51,810 nucleotides of DNA from Microbacteriaceae bacterium 3FA27C10 (GTDB taxonomy: Bacteria; Actinomycetota; Actinomycetes; Actinomycetales; Microbacteriaceae). Location of the stretch: contig SCNI01000027.1 in assembly GCA_005502775.1 (NCBI GenBank), positions 1 to 51,810 on the forward strand. The letters are read 5' to 3'. Of the stretch, positions 44,063-51,810 are shown in pieces. The translations under genes and the position numbers were made by a program. The stretch's first letter is position 1; every line of letters begins with the position of its first letter. The notes under the pieces are model-generated. The model saw only the letters and a program-made list of their open reading frames with translations. It made no database searches and was not told the DNA's origin.

Positions 44063-45561
44063 GAGCGCACCCCCCGGTCGGCGAGGAACCCGGCCAGAGC
44101 CGAGCCCACCAGTGCGGATGCGCCGTACGTCGCCACCTGCGCGTAGCCACTGTCGTGGCCCGGCCAGCCCATGTCGACCGTGACGACCACCGGATGCCGG
44201 CGCCGCAGCTCGTCGACGAGCGCCACCACCTCGGGTCGCCGCTGGTTGTCTTTGCCGATCACGAGCACGTATGCCGAATCGGGAATGTCATCGATCCAGT
44301 TCCGCCAGTCGGCCTCGGTGACCTCGTGGCCGACGAGGTGCACGCCTGCATCATGGAGAGCCCGGAAGGGCCCCCACGGCACGACACCCACGGCGATGTT
44401 GGCCACGGTCTCGACGCGCACGAACTGCCAGCCGGGCCCACGGAGCAGGGCGTCCGCTTCGGGGTCGACGGCGAAGGTGGCGGCGACCCGGCGCAGGTCC
44501 TGGCCCTCCGCCGGCTCCGCGGTCGGTGAGGGCGAGAGCGGTGCGGATCCCACCGTGGGGCCGGCCCCTGCAAGCCAGGCGACCAGTCGCGCGAGCCGCT
44601 CCTGCGCCTCCACGAGCCGCGCCGGCTCCAGCTCGCCGCCGGCGAGCGCCGCCTCGACCCGGGCCACGATCTCCTCGAGCTGCTCCTCGGTGTTCTTCGT
44701 TCCGATGCAGAGCAGGTCGCAGCCCGCGGCGAGCGCGTGCACGGCCGCCGCCGGGATGCCGATCGTCCCGCTCGCGCCCACCATGTCGAGGGCGTCGCTC
44801 ACGATCACCCCGTCGAAACCGAGCTCACCGCGGAGCAGTCCTTGCAGGATGACCGAGGAGAAGGTCGCGGGATGCTCCGCGTCGAGCTGCGGCAGCAGGA
44901 TGTGACTGGTCATCACCGTGAGCGCCCCGGCGTCCACCGCGGCCGCGAAGGGCAGCAGCTCGCGCGAGCGCAGCACCTCGAGCGGCACGTCGACGCTGGG
45001 CAGCGCGAGGTGCGAGTCCTGCGCGGTGTCGCCGTGGCCGGGAAAGTGCTTGATGCTCGCCGCCACGCCCTGCGACTGCAGTCCCCGCACCCAGGCGGCA
45101 CTGTGGCGCGCCACGGCAGCGGGCTCGGTGCCGAAGCTCCGGATGCCGATGACGGGGTTGAGCGGGTTCGAGTTGATGTCGACGTCGGGTGCGAAATCGA
45201 GGTTCACTCCCGCCGCCCGCAGCTCCGCCCCGACCCGCGCAGCCACGGCGCCGGTCGCGGCGAGCTCGTCGAGCCGGCCGAGCACGGCGTTCCCCGGGTA
45301 GGGCGCTCCCCGGTCGTAGTGGAGGCGGGTGACGTCGCCGCCCTCCTCGTCGATCGCGATGAGCGCGCGGGGGTTCGCGGCGAGGATCGCGGAGGTGAGT
45401 GAGCGCAGCTGCGCCGCCGAGACGATGTTCTCGCCGAACAGGCACACGCCGCCGAGGCCCTCGCGGAGCATCCGCTCCACCCAGCCGGGCAGAGCGGTTC
45501 CCACGAACCCGGGCAGGAGCGTGCCGAGCACGGTGCGGCGCACCGAAGTGGCGGCGCTCAT
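44059..45561 (-). CDS. nagZ: GH3 beta-N-acetylglucosaminidase or phosphorylase (NagZ-type)
   Basis: This 500-residue protein has a GH3 barrel: GVCLFGENI, IDEEGGDVTRL, and KHFPGHGDTAQDSH (172-184) with the Asp-His dyad D182/H184. The nucleophile is D256 in VSDALDM. A C-terminal domain of about 170 residues follows (from about 330). No signal peptide is present, so it acts inside the cell on imported chitobiose or muropeptide sugars. Related actinobacterial enzymes such as Cellulomonas Nag3 act as phosphorylases. Its ATG overlaps the upstream permease stop. Confidence 0.9.
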   Translation of the reverse strand: MSAATSVRRTVLGTLLPGFVGTALPGWVERMLREGLGGVCLFGENIVSAAQLRSLTSAILAANPRALIAIDEEGGDVTRLHYDRGAPYPGNAVLGRLDELAATGAVAARVGAELRAAGVNLDFAPDVDINSNPLNPVIGIRSFGTEPAAVARHSAAWVRGLQSQGVAASIKHFPGHGDTAQDSHLALPSVDVPLEVLRSRELLPFAAAVDAGALTVMTSHILLPQLDAEHPATFSSVILQGLLRGELGFDGVIVSDALDMVGASGTIGIPAAAVHALAAGCDLLCIGTKNTEEQLEEIVARVEAALAGGELEPARLVEAQERLARLVAWLAGAGPTVGSAPLSPSPTAEPAEGQDLRRVAATFAVDPEADALLRGPGWQFVRVETVANIAVGVVPWGPFRALHDAGVHLVGHEVTEADWRNWIDDIPDSAYVLVIGKDNQRRPEVVALVDELRRRHPVVVTVDMGWPGHDSGYAQVATYGASALVGSALAGFLADRGVRS

Positions 45562-46442
45562 CCCTTCACCGCCCCGCCGACCAGACCCGAGGTCATGCGG
45601 CCCTGCACGAGCAGGAAGAACACGATCACGGGAATGGCCATGAGCGTGGAGCCGGCCATGATGGCGGCCCAGTCGGTGGTGCCGGTGGTCTGCTGAAAGG
45701 TGCGCAGCCACACCGGCAAGGTCATCATCTCGGGCCGGGAATTCACCACGAGAGCGAGCAGGAACTCGTTCCAGGCCTGGATGAACCCGAACACGCCCGT
45801 GGCCACGAGGCCGGGGGCGAGCAGCGGGAAGGTGATGCGCCAGAACGCACCCGACCGTGAGCATCCGTCGATCATGGCGGCCTCCTCGAGCTCCACCGGC
45901 ACGCCGTTGACGAAGCCGCGGAGGGTCCAGATGGTGAAGGGCAGCACCGTGGCCACGTAGACGAGGGTGAGGCCGGCGATGGTGTTGAGCAGTCCCCAGC
46001 CGTCGAGCACGCGGTAGGTCGACACGATCATGGCCTCGGCCGGGATCATCTGGATGATCAGGATGACGAAGATGAACGTCTTGCGGCTCTTGAAGCGGTA
46101 GCGCGTGACGGCGAGCGAGGCGAGGAACGCGAAGACGAGGGCGATCACCACGGTGGAGACCGTCACCATGAGCGAGTTGCCGAGCGCGGGGAGAAAGGGC
46201 GCCCGGGAGGGCTCGAACAGCACCGTGACGTAGTTCGAGGTGGTGAGGTTCTGCGGCACGAAATTCGGCACGCTCCCGCGGATCTCGTTGTTCGGCTGCA
46301 GCGAGGTGTTGACCATCCAGTAGACCGGGAACACCGAGAACAGGAACACGACGACCGAGGCGGCGCCGAGCAGGATGCCGGTGGTGCGCTTGCGGGCGCT
46401 CGGCCGGCGCGCGGGCCGGCGCGCGCTGACGACGGCGCTCAT
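45558..46442 (-). CDS. Sugar ABC transporter permease (MalG type)
   Basis: This 294-residue permease has six helices, starting near 25 (GILLGAASVVVFLFSVFPVYW). The EAA loop is VELEEAAMIDGCSRSGAFWRI, typical of CUT1 sugar importers. It is overlapped by 4 bases at both ends, with the MalF-type gene before it and the GH3 gene after it. The Arg/Lys-rich N-terminus (SARRPARRPSARKRTT) is cytoplasmic. The transporter's ATPase is not encoded here. A shared ATPase such as MsiK is the usual solution in Actinobacteria. Confidence 0.93.
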   Translation of the reverse strand: MSAVVSARRPARRPSARKRTTGILLGAASVVVFLFSVFPVYWMVNTSLQPNNEIRGSVPNFVPQNLTTSNYVTVLFEPSRAPFLPALGNSLMVTVSTVVIALVFAFLASLAVTRYRFKSRKTFIFVILIIQMIPAEAMIVSTYRVLDGWGLLNTIAGLTLVYVATVLPFTIWTLRGFVNGVPVELEEAAMIDGCSRSGAFWRITFPLLAPGLVATGVFGFIQAWNEFLLALVVNSRPEMMTLPVWLRTFQQTTGTTDWAAIMAGSTLMAIPVIVFFLLVQGRMTSGLVGGAVKG

Positions 46443-47428
46443 GACTCCTCCTGCTTCAGGCTCCGGCGCACGTAGACGAGCGAGATGCTCACCATGAGGA
46501 TCACCATGATCACCGCGATCGCGCCGCCGGTTCCGTAGTCACCCTTGCCGAGCGAGGTCTGATAGATGTACACCCCGAGGGTGGAGGTCTCCTCCTTGAT
46601 GCCCCCGATGCCCTGCAAGGCGAAGATCTGCGTGAACACCCGCAGATCCCAGATCACCTGGAGGATGATCACCACCACGAAGATCGAGCGCAGGTACGGA
46701 AAGACGATGAGGCGGAAGCGCTTCCAGCCCCCGGCCCCGTCGAGCTGGGCGGCCTCGAGCACCTCTTCGGGCACCTGGGTGAGCCCGGCGAAGATCGTGA
46801 AGGCCACGAAGGGCACGGCGCCCCAGGTCACGATGATGGTGGCCACCACGAAGAACGAGAACGGGTCGATCAGCCAGGAGTGGTTCGTGAAGTCCTGCCC
46901 GGTGACCGCCTCGAGGAGGTAGTTCACCACGCCGTACTGGGTGTCGAACATCCAGCCCCAGACGATGGTGGCAGTGAGGGCGGGCATCGCCCAGGCCAGC
47001 AGGAGGCCCACCGAGACGAGCACCTTGAAGAAGCGGTTGACGCGGTTCATCAGCAGCGCCACGAGCGTGCCGAGCACCATCGCGGTGATGACGTTGGCGA
47101 GGCAGAAGAGCACGCTGCGCAGCAGCACGGCCCAGAACTGCGGGTCGCTGAGCACCTTCGTGTAGTTGTCGAAGCCCACGAAGGGAGCGGGGGCGCCGAA
47201 CACCTGGGCCCGGCCGAACTCCTGGAACGACATGACGAAGAGCTGCACGAGCGGCCATCCGATCACCACGGCGAGGATGACGAGCGCCGGCAGCAACAGC
47301 ACGCCCGGGGTGAACCGCCCCGCCTTGGCGCGCGAGGGGCCGCGCTTCTTCTTCGGCCCCGGCCTGAGCGGAAGCTCCTGCACGCCTCCGGATTCATGCT
47401 CCCGGACGAGCATCACTGACGAACTCAT
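46439..47428 (-). CDS. Sugar ABC transporter permease (MalF type)
   Basis: This 329-residue permease has six or seven helices. The EAA loop is VPEEVLEAAQLDGAGGWKRFRLI. The N-terminus is long and basic (RPGPKKKRGPSRAKAGR). It pairs with the MalG-type protein, whose gene overlaps by 4 bases. It follows the binding-protein gene by 116 bases, a gap that holds a 14-bp hairpin, which would lower permease output relative to the binding protein. GGGAG lies 9 bases before the ATG. Confidence 0.93.
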   Translation of the reverse strand: MSSSVMLVREHESGGVQELPLRPGPKKKRGPSRAKAGRFTPGVLLLPALVILAVVIGWPLVQLFVMSFQEFGRAQVFGAPAPFVGFDNYTKVLSDPQFWAVLLRSVLFCLANVITAMVLGTLVALLMNRVNRFFKVLVSVGLLLAWAMPALTATIVWGWMFDTQYGVVNYLLEAVTGQDFTNHSWLIDPFSFFVVATIIVTWGAVPFVAFTIFAGLTQVPEEVLEAAQLDGAGGWKRFRLIVFPYLRSIFVVVIILQVIWDLRVFTQIFALQGIGGIKEETSTLGVYIYQTSLGKGDYGTGGAIAVIMVILMVSISLVYVRRSLKQEES

Positions 47429-47468
47429 GTGACGGTACTCCCATTACGATTGCGGTGTGCCTCTCACC

Positions 47469-47482
47469 TCCTAGGGCGATGG
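47469..47482 (-). repeat. 14-bp repeat, copy 1 (before MalF-type gene)
   Basis: The sequence CCATCGCCCTAGGA (minus strand) occurs here and again at 48839-48852 before the binding-protein gene. In both places it runs into a ribosome-site-like AGGAGG or AGGAAGG. Confidence 0.5.
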
Positions 47483-47492
47483 GCATCTGGGC

Positions 47493-47526
47493 TGACGGTG
47501 GCCGTGTTCGCGCACGGCCACCGTCA
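47493..47526 (-). terminator. Intercistronic hairpin between binding protein and permease
   Basis: TGACGGTGGCCGTG and CACGGCCACCGTCA form a perfect 14-bp stem (47493-47506 with 47513-47526) with a 6-base loop. No T-tract follows on the minus strand. It probably acts as a partial terminator or as an RNA-stabilising block after the binding-protein gene. Confidence 0.72.
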
Positions 47527-47544
47527 CTTCTCTTCCCGGGGCTC

Positions 47545-48825
47545 CTAGGAGTTCAGGATGCCGTCGATCTTCTGGTCGAGCGCCTGCGCCAGTGCCGTCA
47601 CGTCTCCGCCTTGGCCGATGGCCACGAAGAAGTCCTGCAGGGCGCCGGAGGCCTCCACGTCGGCCCACTTGGGCGAGGCCGGAGTGAGCTTCGCGTTGGC
47701 GGCGGCCTCGGCGGTGGCCTTGGCGACGTCATCCGTTCCGATGGTCGAGGCGAGCGACACCTTGGCCGGCACGAGGCCGGCTTTGCCGAGGATCGTCTGG
47801 TAGTCGTCGCTGAGCATGATCGCCAGCGCGTCCTTCGCGAGCTCGGGATGCGCCGACTTCGCCGAGACGGCGATGTTCGATCCGCCGGCGAACACGTGCG
47901 CCGCACCGCCGGACTTGCCGGGCAGGGCGTACACGCCGAGGTTGGCCTCCTGGTCGGGGCATCCGGGCGCCTTCGCGTCGGCGGGGGCGAGGATCGAGCC
48001 CTTCACCCAGCTCGGAGCCGAGAGGTTCGCGATCACTCCCTCGCAGAACGGCACCTGCGGGTCGGTCTCGTTGCCGTCCTTCGGCGCGACGGAAGCCTTG
48101 GTCATGACCTCCTGCACCTGCTTGAGGCCGGCGATCGACTCGGGGCTCGAGAAGCTCGAGGTCCAGGTGGCGCCGGACTGCGTGGCGATCTCGCCGCCGT
48201 TCTCCCAGATGTAGGGAAGGGCGTTGTACCAGTCCTGGCCGGGGAAGTAGATGCCCGAGACGCCGGGGTTGGCCGCGGCGAGCGCGACGCCGTTCGAGAT
48301 GTACTGGTCGAGCGTGGTGGGAACGGTCAGACCCGCCTTCGCGAGCAGGTCCTTCTTGTAGAACACCAGGCGGGCACCCGAGTAGTAGGGCGCGGCGAAG
48401 AACTTGCCGTCGTAGGAGCCGGCCTCCACGAAGCCCGGGAGCAGGTCGCTGCCGCCGAGGGCGTCGTACTGGTCGGTCAGGTCCAGGAACGCGCCGGCCG
48501 AGGTGAACGCGGCGGCCTGCGTGTTGCCGACCTCCACCACGTCGGGGCTGTCGGAGCCGGAGAGGTTCGTGGTGAGCTTGTCCACGAGCCCGGTCCAGGC
48601 CTGCTCCTCGATGGTGAGGGTCGAGCCCGGGTGCTCACTCTCGAAGGTCGTCTTCAAGTAATCTCGCGCGGCCTGCGGGGTGTCGGTGCCGTTCAGCCAG
48701 ACGCGGATGTCGCCGGTGGCGGCCGCATCGGTGTTGCCGCCGGACGAGCTGCCGCCGGCGCATCCGGCGAGCGCGAGCGCTGCCGTGACGCCGAGGGCGG
48801 TGACAGCGAGTGTCGTCTTCCTCAT
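47545..48825 (-). CDS. Sugar-binding lipoprotein of the ABC importer
   Basis: This substrate-binding protein of about 426 residues is of the maltose/oligosaccharide cluster. MRKTTLAVTALGVTAALALAGC-type signal sequence ends in the lipobox LAGC. SBP_bac_1 features include IRVWLNGTDTPQ, TNLSGSDSPDVVEVGNTQ and AFNAA-type helices. ATG 48825 gives a 10-base gap from AGGAAGG. ATG 48834 is only 1 base away from it and is less likely. Context suggests binding of GlcNAc or chitobiose, similar to DasA or NgcE of Streptomyces. The ligand is inferred. Confidence 0.92.
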   Translation of the reverse strand: MRKTTLAVTALGVTAALALAGCAGGSSSGGNTDAAATGDIRVWLNGTDTPQAARDYLKTTFESEHPGSTLTIEEQAWTGLVDKLTTNLSGSDSPDVVEVGNTQAAAFTSAGAFLDLTDQYDALGGSDLLPGFVEAGSYDGKFFAAPYYSGARLVFYKKDLLAKAGLTVPTTLDQYISNGVALAAANPGVSGIYFPGQDWYNALPYIWENGGEIATQSGATWTSSFSSPESIAGLKQVQEVMTKASVAPKDGNETDPQVPFCEGVIANLSAPSWVKGSILAPADAKAPGCPDQEANLGVYALPGKSGGAAHVFAGGSNIAVSAKSAHPELAKDALAIMLSDDYQTILGKAGLVPAKVSLASTIGTDDVAKATAEAAANAKLTPASPKWADVEASGALQDFFVAIGQGGDVTALAQALDQKIDGILNS

Positions 48826-48838
48826 GGTGTTCATACCT

Positions 48839-48852
48839 TCCTAGGGCGATGG
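48839..48852 (-). repeat. 14-bp repeat, copy 2 (before binding-protein gene)
   Basis: This is a second exact copy of CCATCGCCCTAGGA (minus strand), here forming the ribosome-binding region of the binding-protein gene. Confidence 0.5.
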
Positions 48853-48913
48853 ATGCCGGCTGGGAACCGGCTCTTCTGGTGCAGAGGTGGTGCGAAGGGT
48901 CGCGGAGCGGGTG

Positions 48914-50134
48914 CTACGAGACCCCGAGTTGTCCGGAGAGGACCATCACGGCCGCGCCGCGCAGAACGATGTCCTGCCCGAGCGTGGTCATCCGCAACGT
49001 CAGAGAGCCGTGGAATTCGGCCATCGTCCGTGCGCGGAGCGTCTCGACGGTGGCCGCGGCGAGCGGTCCGTCGAGAAGTTCGGTAGGGCCGCTCAGAATG
49101 ACCTCGCTGAGGTCGAGCGCACCCACGACGGGAGCCAGCGCGATGCCGAGCCGCTCTCCCGCCTCGCGCAGCACGGCGTCGCGTTCGCGCGCGTCGGCCG
49201 GCTGCACGCCGTCCAGTCGTTCGATCAGGTTCGGGATGCTGAGCCAGGTCTCGAGGCAGCCCCGCTTTCCGCAGGCGCAGACCTCGCCGCCGTCGGTGCC
49301 CACCACGACGTGCCCGATCTCGCCCGCGGCGAAGCGGCTGCCGAAGAGCGGGGTTCCGCCCAGCAGCAGGCCCGCGCCGACGCCGTGACCGATCTTGATG
49401 AGCATCGCGTCGCTGTCGGCGCCGCCGAAGCTGTGCTCGGCGAGCACCGCGGCGTTGGCGTCGTTCGCCACCACCACGGGAACACCGAAGCGGTCGTTCA
49501 GGATGCTCTGGAGCGGCATCCCGTTCCAGCCGAGGTTCGGCGCGGAGAGCACGACCCCGCCGAGGTCCACCACGCCCGGCGAGCCCACGCCGATGCCGAG
49601 GATGGGGGCGGTGGCCCGGTCGACGAGCTCCGCGGCGAGCGCGATGACCTTGTCGACCGCATCCTGGCCGGTGCTTCCGGCGAGTGCGACCTCGGCACGT
49701 GCGCTGATGGCGCCGTCGAGGTCGAGCAGGGCGCCGGAGAAGGTGGAGTGCTCGGAGAGGTCCAGGCCCACGATCACGAAGGCGCTGCGGTCGAGGTCGA
49801 GGAGGGTGGCGGGCTTGCCGGGGCGGGTCTCCTCGCGCTGGCCGAGCTCCACCACGAGGCCGTCGGCGATCAGCTCGGCCACGAGGGCGCTGATCGTGAC
49901 CCGCGTGAGGCCGGTCTCCCGGGCGATGTCGGCCCGGCTGCGGCTGCCCTCACGGTAGAGCGTCTGCAGCACGAGAGAGCGGTTGTGGCCGCGGGCGTGC
50001 TCGGGAAGCACCTTCGCGCTGGGCCTGAGAACCCGGCCCTGGGGGGCTTTTCCGTGTGCGAAGCCCGGGCCGGTCGCCGGCAGGGCCGACGATTCGGTGC
50101 GGGAAGAGCTTCGCTGCACTTCCGATGCAGTCAT
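48914..50134 (-). CDS. ROK-family transcriptional repressor (NagC/XylR type)
   Basis: This 406-residue regulator has an N-terminal winged HTH (RSLVLQTLYREGSRSRADIARETGLTR, about 52-95). The ROK sugar-binding domain follows, with VVGLDLSEHS, VVVANDANAAVLAEHSFGG and the zinc site CACGKRGCLE. It begins the minus-strand amino-sugar gene series, and a palindrome lies 3 bases upstream of its ATG. It would repress both arms of the locus until GlcNAc or a phosphate ester is bound. The ligand is inferred from neighbours. Confidence 0.9.
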   Translation of the reverse strand: MTASEVQRSSSRTESSALPATGPGFAHGKAPQGRVLRPSAKVLPEHARGHNRSLVLQTLYREGSRSRADIARETGLTRVTISALVAELIADGLVVELGQREETRPGKPATLLDLDRSAFVIVGLDLSEHSTFSGALLDLDGAISARAEVALAGSTGQDAVDKVIALAAELVDRATAPILGIGVGSPGVVDLGGVVLSAPNLGWNGMPLQSILNDRFGVPVVVANDANAAVLAEHSFGGADSDAMLIKIGHGVGAGLLLGGTPLFGSRFAAGEIGHVVVGTDGGEVCACGKRGCLETWLSIPNLIERLDGVQPADARERDAVLREAGERLGIALAPVVGALDLSEVILSGPTELLDGPLAAATVETLRARTMAEFHGSLTLRMTTLGQDIVLRGAAVMVLSGQLGVS

Positions 50135-50135
50135 G

Positions 50136-50160
50136 TTTGTTAGTAAAGCTTACGAACATA
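50136..50160. promoter_or_regulatory. ROK repressor operator palindrome
   Basis: TGTTAGTAA-AGC-TTACGAACA (50138-50158) is an inverted repeat with 8 of 9 positions matched, and it extends by one more T/A pair at 50136/50160. The form TTnGTAA-N-TTACnAA is what ROK regulators of the NagC group bind. It sits between the repressor gene and the plus-strand yrdB-nagA pair. Confidence 0.68.
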
Positions 50161-50237
50161 CTCACCGCAAGATCTTCGCGGATTTTGCGAGCATCCTTTA
50201 CAAACTCGTAACATTCGGGCTGCCCTACCATTGGAGG

Positions 50238-50591
50238 GTGCAACCCGAACCCCGCGACATCCGACTCGGCTTCAACGACGTACTCCGGTTCGTGATCGAG
50301 CTGTTCACCTTCTTCACCTTCGGTTTCTGGGGATTCGTGGCGTGGCCGTTCCCCTGGAACATCGCCTTCGGCATCGCGACGCCGATCTTCGCCATGGTGA
50401 TCTGGGCGCTGTTCCGCTCACCCAAAGCCGTGTTCCACTTCGACTCCTTCGGCAAGGCACTGGTCGAGATCGTCGTCATCGGCTCGGCAGCACTGGCCTG
50501 GATCATGCTCGGCCAGCCGCTCATCGCGCTCGTCTTCGGACTCGTCGCCGTGGTCAGCGGCGTCATCCAGGGGCGCAAGGAATTCGGATGA
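50238..50591 (+). CDS. YrdB/DUF2568 small membrane protein
   Basis: This 117-residue protein has four predicted helices: about 12-32 (FVIELFTFFTFGFWGFVAW), 36-55, 70-88 and 90-110. The N-terminal motif LGFNDVLRFVIELF is that of the DUF2568 (YrdB) family. GTG 50238 follows a TACCAT -10-like box by 6 bases, which implies a leaderless message. The longer frame upstream overlaps the repressor gene. Its stop overlaps the nagA ATG (ATGA), so it is coupled to amino-sugar use. Its function is unknown. Confidence 0.8.
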   Translation: MQPEPRDIRLGFNDVLRFVIELFTFFTFGFWGFVAWPFPWNIAFGIATPIFAMVIWALFRSPKAVFHFDSFGKALVEIVVIGSAALAWIMLGQPLIALVFGLVAVVSGVIQGRKEFG

Positions 50592-51796
50592 CCTCCCTCC
50601 TCATCCACGGAGCACGCAAGCTCGACGCCGACGGCGTCGTCGACGGCTTCTGGATGCACGCCTCAGGCGACCGCATCGAGGCGGTCGGCACGGGCGACGG
50701 GTGGCGCGAGCGGATCGACGCCGTCGAGGCCGTGCAGCCCGGAGAGGCCGTGGCAGGGGGCGCTGCGGGGCCGGATGCCGCCGGCGCGGTGATCGACGCG
50801 GCCGGCCGCTGGCTCACCCCCGGCTTCATCGACCTGCACGGCCACGGCGGTGGCGGCCACTCCTTCGACGACGGGCCCGAGGCGATCGCCGGAGCCCTGG
50901 CCCTGCACCGCCGCCACGGCACGACCCGTTCGGTGCTGTCCCTCGTCGCCAATCCGGTGCCGTCGCTCCTGGTGGCGCTCGAGACGATCGCCGTGCTCGC
51001 CGACACCGATCCGCTCGTGCTCGGCGCCCACCTCGAGGGCCCCTACCTCGCGCGCAACCACCGCGGCGCGCACAACCCCGACTTCCTGCGCTCCCCCACC
51101 CCCGAGGAGGTCGCGCTGCTGGTCGCGCGCGGGCGCGGGCACCTCGTGCAGATCACCATCGCCCCCGAGCTGCCCGGCGCGCTCGAGGCGATCACCGCGT
51201 TCGTCGACGCCGGCGTCGTGGTGGCGGTCGGCCACACCGCCGCCGACCTCGCCCTCACCAAGGAGGCCTTCGACCGCGGGGCCACCCTGCTCACGCACGC
51301 CTTCAACGCCATGCCCGGCATCAAGCACCGCGAGCCGGGCCCCGTGGTCGCCGCGTTCGACGACCCGCGCGTCGGCCTCGAGCTGATCGTCGACGGCTTC
51401 CACGTGCATCCGGATGTGGTGAAGATGGCGTTCCTCGCCGCCCCCCACCGCATCGCGATGATCACGGATGCGATGGCCGCCGCCGGTTCGGCCGACGGCC
51501 ACTACCGCCTCGGCACGCTCAACGTGAGCGTCACCGAGGGGCGCGCGATGCTCTCGGGCACCGCCACCATCGCCGGTTCCACGCTCACGCAGGACGCCGC
51601 TCTGCGCTGGGCGATCGAGGAGTCGGGCGTCGATCCGGTGCTCGCCGTCGAGGCGCTCACCGCCACACCCGCGCGCACGATCGGCCGGGCCGACGAGCTC
51701 GGCCTCCTGCGCCCCGGCTTCGCCGCCGACGCCGTGCTCCTCGACCCCGACTGGGCGGTCACCGCCGTCTACGCCGCCGGTCGCCCCCTCCTCTGA
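50588..51796 (+). CDS. nagA: N-acetylglucosamine-6-phosphate deacetylase NagA
   Basis: This 402-residue metal-dependent amidohydrolase removes acetate from GlcNAc-6-P. It has the metal site FIDLHGHGGGG, the ligand Glu in LGAHLEGPYLA, VAVGHTAADLAL with a metal His, THAFNAMPGIKHREPG with another, and the catalytic Asp in IAMITDAMAAAG. The ATG overlaps the yrdB stop. Acting with NagB on the opposite strand it completes the route to fructose-6-phosphate. The gene is complete, with its stop 14 bases from the window end. Confidence 0.95.
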   Translation: MTSLLIHGARKLDADGVVDGFWMHASGDRIEAVGTGDGWRERIDAVEAVQPGEAVAGGAAGPDAAGAVIDAAGRWLTPGFIDLHGHGGGGHSFDDGPEAIAGALALHRRHGTTRSVLSLVANPVPSLLVALETIAVLADTDPLVLGAHLEGPYLARNHRGAHNPDFLRSPTPEEVALLVARGRGHLVQITIAPELPGALEAITAFVDAGVVVAVGHTAADLALTKEAFDRGATLLTHAFNAMPGIKHREPGPVVAAFDDPRVGLELIVDGFHVHPDVVKMAFLAAPHRIAMITDAMAAAGSADGHYRLGTLNVSVTEGRAMLSGTATIAGSTLTQDAALRWAIEESGVDPVLAVEALTATPARTIGRADELGLLRPGFAADAVLLDPDWAVTAVYAAGRPLL

Positions 51797-51810
51797 GCCC
51801 TCCTCGCTCC

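Noticed and set aside
1-51810. CRISPR arrays, insertion sequences, prophage genes, integrases or classical defence genes.
   Set aside because: No regularly spaced repeats, transposase, integrase or phage structural motifs were seen. Only the toxin-antitoxin pair is accessory-like.

Overview
The window reads as one stretch of a high-GC actinobacterial chromosome, most likely a member of the Microbacteriaceae or a close relative (inference). The support is a mycothiol synthase (MshD), a GlnR-like regulator, a SenX3-RegX3 pair, an LAxTG wall-anchored protein, a DUF2510 protein, many GTG starts, probable leaderless starts and densely packed ATGA/GTGA-overlapping operons. I see no insertion sequence, prophage or CRISPR array. 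No gap between genes exceeds about 225 bases, and the larger ones are described as features.

Positions 1-21,200 are dominated by phosphate. senX3-regX3 (minus) diverges from phoU. Then come gpmA, a methyltransferase, a lipoprotein, an HD hydrolase and a five-gene minus-strand membrane/heme/YgfZ/FUSC cluster that includes a 38-residue membrane peptide. Next are glnR-like and mshD, a secreted GH8 enzyme with cell-wall-binding repeats, an XRE regulator, ppk1 overlapping a Nudix-phosphatase fusion, and the full pstSCAB transporter, which ends at a 21-bp hairpin. Direct repeats with an 11-bp period, resembling PHO boxes, precede phoU and pstS. A third such box lies far downstream at 31.2 kb.

Positions 21,200-31,200 hold a sigK/rskA-type sigma and anti-sigma pair with an unexplained structured RNA candidate upstream. 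They also hold tRNA-Lys(TTT) followed by a Phd/VapC-type toxin-antitoxin pair, a DUF4436 membrane protein, a TetR-controlled heterodimeric ABC exporter with one degenerate ATP site, a DUF2510 protein and a potassium channel.

Positions 31,300-42,300 hold a 1,171-residue wall-anchored alpha/beta hydrolase. They also hold a minus-strand one-carbon operon, glyA-folD-aldose epimerase, preceded by a ZTP (pfl) riboswitch. An MFS exporter, purU, an Ntn hydrolase and a membrane protein complete this part.

Positions 42,300-51,800 form an amino-sugar locus. On the minus strand are a ROK repressor, a sugar ABC importer (binding protein and two permeases), a GH3 NagZ-type enzyme, a ROK kinase and nagB. 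On the plus strand are a small membrane protein and nagA. A near-perfect palindrome sits beside the start of the ROK repressor between the two arms. The inferred flow is import of GlcNAc oligosaccharide, cleavage, phosphorylation, deacetylation by NagA and deamination by NagB to fructose-6-phosphate. The ATPase of the importer is not in the window.
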